Program-made: the position numbers and the translations under genes
Notes under the pieces: model-generated
What the model saw: the letters and a program-made list of their open reading frames with translations, nothing else
Database searches by the model: none
What the model was told of the DNA's origin: nothing
Part shown: positions 12,571-24,200 of the stretch, one piece after another
How the letters are laid out: every line of letters begins with the position of its first letter
Position numbering within the stretch: position 1 is the first letter of the stretch
Assembly: GCF_036588685.1 (NCBI RefSeq)
Contig: NC_086375.1
Location: 44,175,270-44,239,269 of the forward strand
DNA: 64,000 nt
Origin: Mytilus trossulus
Lineage: Eukaryota > Mollusca > Bivalvia > Mytilida > Mytilidae
Direction: 5' to 3'

Positions 12571-12907
12571 AAATGTATGATGCATGGATAGGACAATGCT
12601 AGTGTTTAAATGTCCATACAGTAGATGAGCTGAGAGCTTGACAAGCAAAATATTACTATGATACATCCAAGTTTCAAGCAGATAACTATTGCATCAATAA
12701 GACAATAAATTCATGAAAAGGGTAGTTATGAAATCTTTATGAATTCTGATAATTTAAGTCATAGTGTAATTAATAATTTCATTACAAAATGTTTGGTATA
12801 ATTACTTATGTTTTGTTGATACTATTTTGTGTTTACATTAAAGTATTTACATACTGTACTACCCATGAATACATGTAATTCAAATCAAAATGAAAATTCC
12901 CATTCTA

Positions 12908-13713
12908 TTACAGTTCTTCTCGACTTTTTATATCTAAACCATATTCCTTTCGGAGTCCTATATAAACGTTTCCAGGATTATTAGGAGAAAATGTTTCTAA
13001 TGTTTTTAATACACTTAACCGTTCTCTTTCAAATTTGTTACTTAACATTGCTTGTTCATAAAATTCGACAGTTTCTTTTGCTGCCTGTTCGAACGATGTA
13101 GGCTTGAAGCCAAGTTTATGTTTTGCTTTATCACAGCATATAGGACCTCTTGTCACGGACGGGAATAAATGAACAACATCTTCATCGTCAGCCACTGGAA
13201 TATCAATATCTAGTTTTTCCATATATTTTTTCATTTTATCAAGAACTTCTGGTAGCGTTGGTGTCTCATCAAAAGCAAAGTTGTATGCTTCGTCTAAAAG
13301 GTCTTGGTCATAATTTAAACTTTGTAATACGATATTTGCAACGTCTTCAACATAAACAAAGCTCATTGGGAAGTTAATAAGATTTTTCGGAATAGCTATC
13401 TTTGTTTCCAAGTATGGCGATAATCTCAACCAAGCCTGGTATATCCACCAACGGTATGTGTTATCACGTGACCCAATAACATCAGGAAGTCTAATGAAGA
13501 AATATGGCATCCCACCTTGCTTCCTCTGTTCTACCAAAACCTCTTCCCCTGAATATTTCCGATGGCCATAATCATCTTTCTTGTTCAAAACATCCTGCTC
13601 TTTTATGTCACCTGGTCGCACAGAATCGGTCTCTACCGTTGGCCGTGAATGGTTTTTCGTGCAGACTTCGTAAACCGAGTCAGAACTGATATAGATGTAG
13701 CGACCAACACGAC
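12908..13713 (-). CDS. Epimerase-like gene, exon 2 (catalytic and C-terminal part)
   Basis: The acceptor is a pyrimidine-rich tract ending in GCAG on the minus strand. The frame starts GRVGRYIYISSD, contains YGHRK, and ends in SREEL followed by TAA (complement of 12908-12910). The open frame reading upstream of 13713 is intron. Confidence 0.9.
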
Positions 13714-16624
13714 CTGCAATTAAAAAAACATATATTTTAAAATGGAAAATGGAAACGGGGAACGTGTCATGGAAACAACAACCGACCAAAGAGAAGAAAG
13801 CACTCACAGCATGCATCAATGGGTCAACTACGGTAGCGAGAAAATCACGCATCGGAAGCGGAGTTCGGGCGACAGCTCTGCATGTCAGGTTCCCTTAACC
13901 ATAATGTATACTAGCTCAGCGAAATGGACGCCTCACTTACACCTTAACATACAAATGAACCAAAAGAAAAAAAAACACACATGTGCAAAAATGCGGCGGG
14001 GTTAAGCATGTTAGTTTGCGAGAATTCAACCCCTTATACCTCTAGCAAATTGCAATAAACAAACACACAGCAAAACGCTGTCCACGCAAAAGGCTAGTAT
14101 TTGAAAAATACAATTTCTGGTCAGATGTGATATCGTTTTAGTATGCAATTATTTGGTTTTCCGGTATAAATCAAGTTGTTTTTTAGTTTTATTTCTGGCA
14201 TTTTTCATAAATGTTGTTATCATTGTTTTTCATTGATTTATTCAGGTCTTTATAACTATAAATAGATAATAGCTATACACATTAAAGGATAAATGTGCCA
14301 ACTTTTGGGACATAGCAAACTAGGATCTCAATGAAAGCCTAGTACAGGCATTATGAGTCAAGTTTTGCATCTTATCCTTTTTCATTTAAGTACTTGAATT
14401 CACGGGATATGTTAAAGCAGACTCACATGAGAATAGTGGTCAATAGGAAAGGCATATTTTGGAGAGTTTCTAAATTTGCTTTTCATTTCGTAAAGCTTGA
14501 AATATTGCAATAACAAACAAATAAAAACAAGTCTATTGATGAAGATTGTATGTCTTCAAAAACAGTTGATATCTGTATGTCTTCAAAAACAGTTGATGTC
14601 TGTATGTCTTCAAAAACAGTTGATATCTGTATACTTTTTTATTTGATTTTATAAATCTTTTGATTGTTGTCTCATTTATGTAGAAACCCCATATTTGCTT
14701 TTATGCTTTCTTCTTTTTTTACAGAAAACCATCAACGTTCTGATGTTTACTTTCCGGCGCATGTCTGGTAAATGTTTCAAAATAAATGTATGTGGATATT
14801 TTTTTGTCAAAACATAGATTAACAAAATATTTCTTGTTCAAAGTTGTTTTTGGTCATATATTTTCGTATTTTCAATTTTTACAATTTTTCTTTGTTTTTA
14901 ATTTATACAATTTTTATATGGTTTTAACTATTACATTTTTTATTTTTATTTTTTTTTTGGTTATAAGATAAAAACAAGAGTATCTGATTATTTTAGATGA
15001 GGGTAAGTATCAAGGAGCACATCGTGCGTGAGTGCACCCTTGAAGTTTTCTGTAGTAGTGTTTTTAGTAATTTCAGGGGAGAGTTTGTTCCAGTCTTTGA
15101 TGGTTTGACAGAAAAAAGAAAATTTATAGCCGTCTTTATTGCACTGAATTTGTCTGTAGGATTCTTTATTGGTGGATCTCGTAGTAGACTGACTCTGTTG
15201 TAATACATTATGCGATGGAATGGCTATATTTTCATTTACAATTTTGTGGAACATTATATGCCTTGTTCGTGGTAGGCGTTCTTGTAAGGTTTGCCATTTC
15301 ATGGTGTCTAGCATCTCAGACACACTGCTGGTGTTGTGATGTCTATTGCACACGTAACTTGCCGCTCGTCTCTGTACTTTTTCTATTGATTTTATATTTT
15401 CGTTTGTAAATGGATCCCATACAGTACAACGGTATTCTAACTTTGGTCTTATAAGTGTTTGGTACGATCTTTCTTTAATTGTTTGTGATTGGACTTTAAG
15501 GTTTCTTCTGATGAAACCTAAGGATTTATTTGCTTTTGCAGCTGTTTGCTGGATGTGGGTGTTCCATTTTAGGTCTGCTGAGATGGTGATACTTAAGTAT
15601 TGTGCATGTTTTACAGATTCTAAGATGTGTCCATACATGTTGTAATAAAAGTGGATGGGATTTCTTTGTTGTTATATTCATGATGTTACACTTGTCTGGA
15701 TGGAAAGACATAAGCCAATCTTTTCCCCATTGTATGGCAGCTTCTAGGTGTTCTTGGAGCTTGAGGCAGTCGTTTTGAGTTTTAATTTGTCGGTAGATTG
15801 TACTGTCATTTGCAAAGAGTCTGATTTTGCTATGTTGGATGTAATCTGGGAGGTCATTTATGTAAACTAAGAATAGTATTGGTCCTAGCACTGTACCCTG
15901 TGAGACACCTGATGAGACTGGTATTTTTGAAGATGACATGTTTTCTAAAAGTACTGTTTGAGTTCTGTTTGAAAGAAAGGATTCTACCCAGTTGATGATT
16001 TGATCTGATATGCCAAAGTATTTCATTTTGTAAAAAGTCAAAGTATTTCATTTTTTTTAAAGTCATTGTAATACTAGTATGTAATTAATTCATTAATTCA
16101 TTCATTCATTACATGGCAAATATAACGTGCACATGCAGGATAACATACATTTAATTTCGAGTTATAAAATGATGGAATAGTATTGATGTTCTTTTCATCC
16201 AAACAGAACCTCTGTAAAAATATGAAATCTACAAACCTTGCAGAAGTTTCAATGTATCCTTGATCATATACGGATCAAATCCACTGAAATCTACAATTGC
16301 ATCGTAAAAATCATACTGTTCTGCACTCCAGCAATCCTTTAAACTTTTCATTCGATCACATTTCAAATGCTTTACCCGTGGCTTGATATTATCGTCAGTG
16401 TCCCAGTACCAATTTCCTCTGGTTACCAAAGTCAAATCGTGTCCATTTTCTAGCATTTTATTTACGCTAGCTGCACCAATAAGACCATTTCCCCCAAACA
16501 CCAACACCTTTTTAACATCATTCGCATTAGTCCCAAGAACAAGAGAACAGAGTATTAGAAATGATATCAATAAGTCCATGATTTCATTTGAGCAATGCTT
16601 GTGGTTTTGTGTATTAATATTCAA
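12908..16624 (-). CDS. Secretory NAD(P)-dependent epimerase/dehydratase-like protein (extended SDR), two exons
   Basis: The coding exons (minus strand) are 16579-16237 and 13713-12908, joined G|GT with a GTTTGT donor and a GCAG acceptor, giving 382 aa from the inner Met. The outer Met at 16624 would add 15 residues. I prefer 16579 because it begins directly with a hydrophobic signal peptide (about residues 1-19). The nucleotide-binding motif GGNGLIG lies at 29-35, and the active-site pair Tyr163/Lys167 in YGHRK follows an SSDSVY segment at 124-129. This is the Rossmann-fold extended short-chain dehydrogenase pattern. The substrate is unknown. Secretory targeting is unusual for the family. Similarity to plant CSP41-type proteins is possible but unproven. 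Confidence 0.88.
14547..14627 (+). repeat. 27-bp tandem repeat, three copies
   Basis: Copies start at 14547, 14574 and 14601 with TGTATGTCTTCAAAAACAGT. They differ at one position (GATATC versus GATGTC). Confidence 0.92.
14988..16066 (-). pseudogene. Decayed LINE (non-LTR) reverse transcriptase fragment
   Basis: On the minus strand, 16041 to about 15640 reads as the RT core with GVSQGTVLGPILFLVYINDL. The catalytic box reads FANDS where FADD is expected. A frameshift near 15639 moves to the frame that ends at 14988, which holds the C-terminal thumb-like pattern (RPKLEY, VWDPFTNENI, VQRRAA). Only the 3' part of an ORF2 is present. A further frame break and a repeated AAAGTATTTCATTTT mark the 5' end near 16013-16051. 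It lies in the same orientation as the host gene. The clade (Jockey/CR1-like) is my guess. Confidence 0.85.
16237..16579 (-). CDS. Epimerase-like gene, exon 1 (signal peptide and Rossmann start)
   Basis: This exon has 114 codons plus 1 nt and ends in CTGCAAG before GTTTGT. It includes the signal peptide and the GGNGLIG dinucleotide-binding loop. An in-frame upstream Met exists at 16624. Confidence 0.88.
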
Positions 16625-17867
16625 AAAACACCACTGAATAAAACTACATGTGTATGTGATTTAACTAAGGATGTGTTTAAAGACCTTGACTACAGGTCAA
16701 GGCTAGTTTATTGAGGTTGTGTTGCATAACTATTGTTTATGGTCAACTGAACACTTTTACTATGTATAAACAACAATATAAAATTTCGTCGGATTGGGGA
16801 TTTTCTGTAGCTGTAAGACTATGGTCCACAGAAAAAAACCCTGAGGCAATGGTACAATTTGAGTTGAATGAGTTGAAAACTCCCAAGTAGTAGTAAAAAT
16901 AAGCACGACTAGGCTATATACCGGGTGGATGATTTCTACGAAAAGATATAGCGCAGTAGTGGATTGTTTATTAAAAAAAACAGAAACGTATATGAAAACT
17001 GGCGATAGAGGAAAGTAAACAGAGAAAAAACTCCATAGAAATTAACATAACCCGAAAAAAACAAACAAAAATGATACGTATATATATATTAGAAGGAAGT
17101 CAGTCAGTCAGAAATAGCATGGAGACTAAACATTATCAAAAATGGATCTTCTCGTTCACATTATAAATCAACTTCTTCGTCTTCCAGAAACGAATCTATA
17201 AAGAGTGCTCACGCATTCAAAAGAATATGGGAAATATTGAAACTTCCAATGGAGTAAGATACATCAAATAAATATTAACACTACACAAAACTCCTTCAAC
17301 CTTCTCGTAAAATAATTTAAAAAAAAAATAACCAATCCTGCAACACTCCACAATGCAGATTTGACACGATATTAATATTTTTAAATATGACAAATGAAGG
17401 TAAAAAAAAGCCTTGGAAACATTTCCCCCTTTCTTTTACATAAAAAATGAAAATGTGTAAAGATCCCGAGCAAAGTAAATTCAATACAAGAGGTACTGAG
17501 AGCCATTGTCACTAAATATATTCCTGTTCAATGTTGTTGTCCAAAATTGACAATATTTTGTAACTGTGCATGATGTTTGAGACTCATAAAAGTTGACCAT
17601 CGAAGGAACGTATCTTCCGCATGGCATACACGATGAAGCCTCTTGTCAAATATCAAGAAGCTATGCATTATAATTGCCGTTAAAATGCGACAGAAGTGAA
17701 CAGACTGACGGAAAGACAAAAGTAAACCAATATATCTCTTCCTTTGTAGTGGGATATAATAACAATCCACGACAGACATGCATATACAATTACAGAACAT
17801 CAATGATTCACACACAATACTTTTATGGACAATTCAGATTGCAATGATGACTGCAAAGAGTGTCGTC

Positions 17868-18065
17868 TGTTTAGCCTGGTTGCATGTGGGTTTTCCCGTT
17901 TGAATGGTTTTACACTTATTATTTGTGGTGGCCCTTTATAGCTTGCTGTTCGGTGTGAGCCAATGCTCCGTGTTGAAGACCGTACCTTGACCTTTAATTT
18001 TTTTTTTGTAAATTGTGACTTGGATGGAGAGTTGTCTCATTGGCACTCATACCACATCTTCCTAT
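17868..18065 (+). repeat. Dispersed repeat family ('cccgtttgaatggttttaca... ttggcactcataccacatctt')
   Basis: The same ordered phrases (TTTCCCGTTTGAATGGTTTT, CCCTTTATAGCTTGCTGTTC, TTGAAGACCGTA, GAGTTGTCTCATTGGCACTC, ATACCACATCTTC) recur at 38603-38775, 39425-39565 (truncated) and, in a diverged form, 62290-62460. It has no coding capacity. Confidence 0.8.
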
Positions 18066-18839
18066 ATCTATTGTCATGGTAAACACATAAGTTTCTAAGA
18101 ATTAGCTACTACTCTAAACTTAAAACCTCCGAGAGGTTGGAAAAGAGCAGACCGGATCGTAATTCTTGGCCACCGTGATATAGCTAAGATTAGGTTCCGT
18201 TGTCACATCATGAGTTGGTTATACGTGTACTATCAATTTCAACACTGAATGAAGTCAAATAATACGATTTTTAAAGATATATAAATTTTATCAGTTTTAT
18301 AGTTGATCAAAGTCGAGACAACCGGAAATACTACTTATAAACAAACGAACGCATGTGATACACAACCTAAAAGGGTAAATTATACATATATTAAGTATTA
18401 TTACAAAAGAAACTTCTTTACACAACAAGTAAAATACAAAGAAACTATTATGTTATTCAGAAAATACTTCAAAAAACTATAAATTCAGAAAAAAGCCTAC
18501 CAAACATCTAATTTACAGCGGAACATAGTATATACAATGCTTATTAAGCCTACCCACAGCTGTTTGAGTTGATTATTGATAGCCTATGTATTGTTGTGGA
18601 TCACCTTTCAAACAATTGTCATCTTTTATGACTCGTCGTTCGTGAAACTTTCGGACCTTTTCTCATACATCAGTAAGAAATTGAAGCAAAACGCAGGCAT
18701 GTGTTATCGGAGAGCAAGAAGACATCACAATTTTCACTATTCCTAAAACAATACTACTATAGTGGAATGTTAAGACATCTTAAATTAATCGAAGGCCTGC
18801 TTTATGGTATATGTAGATGACAAACACTGGTACTTTAAA

Positions 18840-18915
18840 AGGGGCAATTATTATACTCCTCCCAAAAGGGCAATTATTATACTCCTCCCAAAAGAGTTGG
18901 GAGTATACATGTTTA
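18840..18915 (+). repeat. Short direct duplication with hairpin
   Basis: GGGCAATTATTATACTCCTC followed by CCAAAA occurs twice in a row. Then CTCCCAAAAGAGTTGGGAG can fold on itself. Confidence 0.75.
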
Positions 18916-21208
18916 CATTTGTCCGCACGAAACACAGTTCTGCTGCATTTCATTTGATCAGCAACTAGTATTTATTGCTTCTTTTTTTTTTATAAATATG
19001 TACAAAACTTCATCTATTCATGCCATAGAGTGAAACATGTTTCTGTTTCCTTCTATATTCTACTTCTTGTTCCCCAAAACTGGTATCTTTAAAATGGCAT
19101 GTACATATACGAAATATTTTCGACCGATTTTTAGCAACTACAAGTTATTATTTCGTGGTATATTCGGGAACATAAAAAAAGAAATAATAGCTAAACAGAT
19201 AATCTGGTTTGGGTCTATTTTGACAACATGCTGGTGAAATTATTTTATGAAGCATGCCAACTTCAATGCCACGTCTTTTAAGTTACACCATCCCAAAACC
19301 CTATGCATGCAGTAGCAATTCATATTTGAAAATTGGAATGAACAGATGCTTCAGACAAACTTGAAAAAACAATACAGACAGAAAAAGCAAAAATTATTAC
19401 AAAATTTCCAACATTTGGTTAGACGAGCAAATAACTCCTGCTCCATTAATGACCCGTTGTGTGCTTTAGTTATTAGGAAGACGGGATTATGGCTAAGACA
19501 TCCGTTACCCAGATACTTCAGAAAACTTTCAAGTATTATTTTAATGGCTCGTTAACAATTATCAAACTTTTTGTCTGTCCCATGTCAGGTACCTTCAAGT
19601 GTTTTCATTTTTATCATTTTGAGGATTTGGAGTTTAGGGCAGATCTTTGTTATATATTTGTAATTGCTGTTTATCTATTCACAAATTGTATTTTGTAAGA
19701 ATGTATTTTAAACTTACGAATATTACTAGCTTGACAATTTATACAGACACCTAGCTATCATTGAAGACTGTATGCTGCCCTACATATGTCTATTGGTTAT
19801 ATGTGTCATTGGTTTGCTGTCTCAATGACGTTTACCCTACATCTTCTTTCATTTATTCTTACATATATCAACGATTTAAAAACAGATTTGTAAGTTAGTT
19901 GAAATATATTTCCACACACGCACACCATATGAACCTGAATTGTATTTGGTAGTTGTCTGGGTACTTGGGTTAGTTTTACTATAAGCATTTCCATTTCGGA
20001 GGGGGTTAGAATTCGCCATTAAACGTGACAGACAAAAGAAGCGGAACCCAATGTGCTACTTGTAAATAACCATAGGCAATAGCATACCAATTTGACAGGG
20101 TAAGTATTTCATCATAAACACTTCTATTCGGAAGAGGTTTACAACAATGTAAACCTTCGAGGAATCACTGAAAATATCATTAAAGGAGGACAGATCATAA
20201 TATGTGTTTAAAGATACTATGTTGAAATGCTCATGCAACATCTCCGATCTTTAAATACTAGACGTGGTATTTTATTATAAAGTACTTATATAAACAAACT
20301 TATTAAAAGTCACAGGAAGATGACTAAGGCGTGACTGATATTTTGATGCAAAAGTCAGCATTAAACCAGATATAAAAATGGCATACTGTAAACCTAACAT
20401 TTGAACTATCTATAAAATCAAACCAAAAAAATGCATTTATAATGTTAACACCCTAAAGATCTACAAGCAAAAATTGAACGGTCAACACAAAACAATGTTT
20501 CGATTTGTTTTGCAGTTAAAAAAACTGTCTGTTAATCATACAGCATGCAAGATTAGTTATAGTCCCTATATCACAAGTTCCATGCACAAAATTTAACAGG
20601 CATTCAAGCCATCAGAATATGACTTGGCATATGAATAAAAAGAAATGATGTGGAATATACGTCAATGAGACAGCAACCCAACTTAAAAAAAATGACATCT
20701 AGATGGTGTGTTGGATTCGCAAGCGAACGAAAATCCAATTGAATGAAATGTTCTTTTTATGCAACTATACCTTTTTAAATCTCGACTAATCACTCAATTA
20801 AACAATAGCTGAAGACAATGTCAGAAAAACAAGATATTTGTCTCGCCTTCCCCATGTTTTGTTGAAGGTGTGACATAAATCAAAATAATCCTGTACCTTA
20901 AGTAGGCTGGTCAAAAGGGAATATGTGTCTGGTAAATCTTATGTAACTTGGTGATTCAATGAATTTCAACAACTAGTCAAAGAAAGGATTTGTCAGAGGT
21001 CTGTTCAGACAGTGCTATGGAGAAAGAGAAGAAGAAAACTAATTTCACTGCATGATAAAAAAACATGTCACTGAAATTGAATGTTTGCGCCAACAACTTT
21101 TGTTTTTGTTTTACCGTTAATAATGTGTTAACGTTTGGCGAAAACAATTTAAAGTATTGTCGTTTCTAGTAAATACAAAGTACACTTATTTATGTCTATC
21201 TTATTCAG

Positions 21209-24200
21209 GGCTGCAGACTGCATAATGAACTGCTTCGGGATATCAGATTTACTCCTTACAGGAATACTTATGATTATTTCTGGTAAGTTGAACCAGAAAT
21301 TAGAAATAAAATAAGGTTAAGTATTACTGAATGACTCGAGTCTCTTTTTAAAATTGTCAAATTGACCAATTCGATACTTATCTTATTTCAACAAATTAGT
21401 AAAAATGTGTTCATTGTCAAAAAGTGATTTCAATTACTTATCAATATAATTATTTTTGTATGCCAGACTGAAAGCGAAGTCAGCAGTAATACCCTACTTA
21501 ATGCTTGGTAGTAAAAATAACAGAGGGAAAGACTCTAATGAAAATAGTATATTTCAGACACTTATATATATCATTTTATCAGAGCAAAACGTTGAAACAG
21601 ATATATGAAGCTAATTCGTAAAAAAAATAACTTACATATGCTAAATTTTCCACATCCTTTGCAATGTTTAAACAAGGGCAAAAACTCGTAAAGATGGTTT
21701 ATTTCGAAATACAGGATCAATCATATTACGGCTACATAAACAAAATATGAGGTAAATGATAGATCGGCGAATGAGAGAGATAGAGAGAGTTGTTGGCATG
21801 TAAGAATTGTGTGAACCTTTTAGATAAAGAACATCAATAAAAGAGCAGCTCCTCTGCATTATATTTCGTATCCGCATAGGTATTTTAAGGAATATATTAT
21901 CAGACCATATTATATGTAAGACAAGAGTGCATACGCTGAAATGTTTCGCATGAAAATGAATTCAAAGCAATGGAAATATGACAGACGGAAACTTCGAAAC
22001 ATAATGCATCTATATACAAAGTATGAAGCATCCAGGTCTTCTGGCTTTTAAAATATAAATCGTTAAAAAAAAGTAGCTAACGCCGCCGCCGCTGGATCAC
22101 TATCCCTTTGTCTAGCTTTCTGCGACAAAAGTCACAGGCTCGACAAAAAGTATCCACTTTTGGAAATACGAATATTGGTATATTTTGGTAAGGCACACAA
22201 TTGAAATAATTCTGGTATATGACGTATGTTAATGGCATTTGAATTAAAATGAAAATTGTCATATAAATGATGTGCATTGATTATTTACAAGGTTGCAAAG
22301 GATTCCAGTACCCAGATTCAGCACCATGCATAATAGTAAATATGGACGCTAAAACTCAACTGACTCAACATGGATCTGAGCCGGTAAACACAATCTGCTT
22401 TCATGATATATTTTTTTTTATATATGTATGGAAACGCGTAACCGGATTTAATTGCAATATATTTTTTTTTTAAACCAAGTTGTTTAGAAATCTTTTGCTA
22501 AGATCTTTCATAAATATCACACAATCCTGTTTCATTTTATTAGAAAATGAAATATATCAAACATAAAGATATCCCCAGTTATTAGCATTACATGTTACAT
22601 CGACAACTTCCTAGCAAAGAGGGCCTCGGTGGCCGAGTGGTCTAAGTAGTTACTAGCCAGTCAACACTCAGGTTGTGAGTTCGAACCCCGCTCGTGCTAG
22701 TGCACCCGACTTTAATTTTAATTGACTAGGATCAGTTTTCCTATCGAAGGTCGGTTGTTTTCTACTGGCACTCCGGCTTCCTCCTCCAATAAAAACTGGC
22801 CGCCACGTTATAGCCCAAAATTGGCAATAAAACAACAAAAGTATAAATCAAATCTAAGCAAGGACCGATGCTCATAAACTAGGCAATCAAACGCAGGACT
22901 TCTGGAAAGTTCGGAGAGCCGAAAACTGCTTCGGGAGTTGATTTAGTCATGGAGTGTTTTTTCTGATGTAATATTTAAAAATGCATTCGTATCACAAAGT
23001 ATAAATCAGACATCAAGATATATCGGTGCTAAAATAACTTCATATAAAAGCAAATGCTGTATGCTTGCCAATGAGCCAGGTACATACCATAGTCAAAAAG
23101 AAGCAGACGTAGGCAACTATAGGTTACCGTACGGCCATCAACTATGAGCAAAACTCAAACCGTATAGTCCCAACATAAAAAAAACAAACAAGTATGACAA
23201 CAACTATAAAGACATTTAATTTTCAAGGAAGAATAAAAGCCAAATCTGACTGGAATATCATGACAACCTGGACCAATGACAATACCGTAATTTTGACAGA
23301 AAATTAAATAAATTTACTATTAAAAAAAATTGTAATCCGCATCAAACATATCGCTAATCTTTTCCATTTGTTGTGTGTGTTCAACCATAACTGATTGTCT
23401 ACCAGGAAAATGTTTATACTGTTGGGGGAGATAGCACGGTGCTGGTGTACCTGAGACATAGTAATGTTACCTTCCATTTGGTGCAATGAGATGATATGAA
23501 ACATTCTTATATTTCAAACAGAATAAAGTAATCTAAATCATAGAAAATAGTGTAGAGAAAAAAAACATGGTATAGTTTACTACAAATAATTTTACAATTT
23601 ACAGTTAGAAGTAACATCATCTTTAAACAGTGCCAAAGTAGATAAAGGATTTTGTCGTCCCAACGGCTCATCGTCAAGTATAATTTTACAAACCACATCT
23701 CCTTTACCGGCGAGGATTACATTGTTATTTAGCAAAGACGACCAATCTGTTGTTTTTATGGACATAACAGCAACTTTTGATCCCGATGTTATTTTTAATA
23801 ATACAGATGATGGTAAGCAACTTTGAGAACGTTTATAGAAAAAGATTTTTGTAGAAAAAAACTACATTTGAACAAAAAGAGTGTTCCATGAAGTTTTAAA
23901 TGTCAAAGGGTCATCCAAACCTCAGATGTCTATGAAACAACTGATGTCATGGACAAAATCTAAAAGACAACAAAAAAGATAAACACAGACAACTAGAAAC
24001 TGAGCAACAATTCTAGTTTGAAAATTTACCAATACCATTGATTAGACGATTTAAAAACAGGTGCTTTCAAAACTGTTGTTCTCGAGTGTTTCCGATTTTG
24101 ACAGGTTATTCCAGAAATATATACGCGTATAATGCCTATTAAAATCAGGACCATACGCTTCTGTATAGTTTGATGTTATATATTTCTGCAGTACATTTAT

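Larger units (their letters stand above)
13714..16236 (-). other. Intron of the epimerase-like gene
   Basis: The intron is about 2.5 kb. It holds a dispersed repeat at roughly 13780-14010 ('agctcagcgaaatggacgcctcac'), a 27-bp triplet repeat at 14547-14627 and a LINE fragment at 14988-16066. Confidence 0.8.
16625..21208. other. Gene-free interval between the epimerase gene and LAMP gene B
   Basis: I see no convincing exon. The 5' side should hold the epimerase promoter and the 3' side an untranslated leader exon of LAMP gene B, but neither can be located by eye. It contains the mussel-type dispersed repeat at 17868-18065 and a short duplication at 18840-18910. Confidence 0.5.

Noticed and set aside
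13714-13852. Upstream extension of the epimerase exon 2 frame (Met at 13852)
   Set aside because: A good acceptor at 13714-13715 joins cleanly to exon 1 and restores the Rossmann fold. The extension is intron and overlaps a repeat.
14997-15409. Plus-strand frames over the LINE fragment
   Set aside because: They are antisense to the reverse transcriptase remnant.
22621-22692. Functional tRNA gene
   Set aside because: A- and B-box sequences are present, but the sequence continues into a SINE body with an A-rich end, and the cloverleaf is poor.
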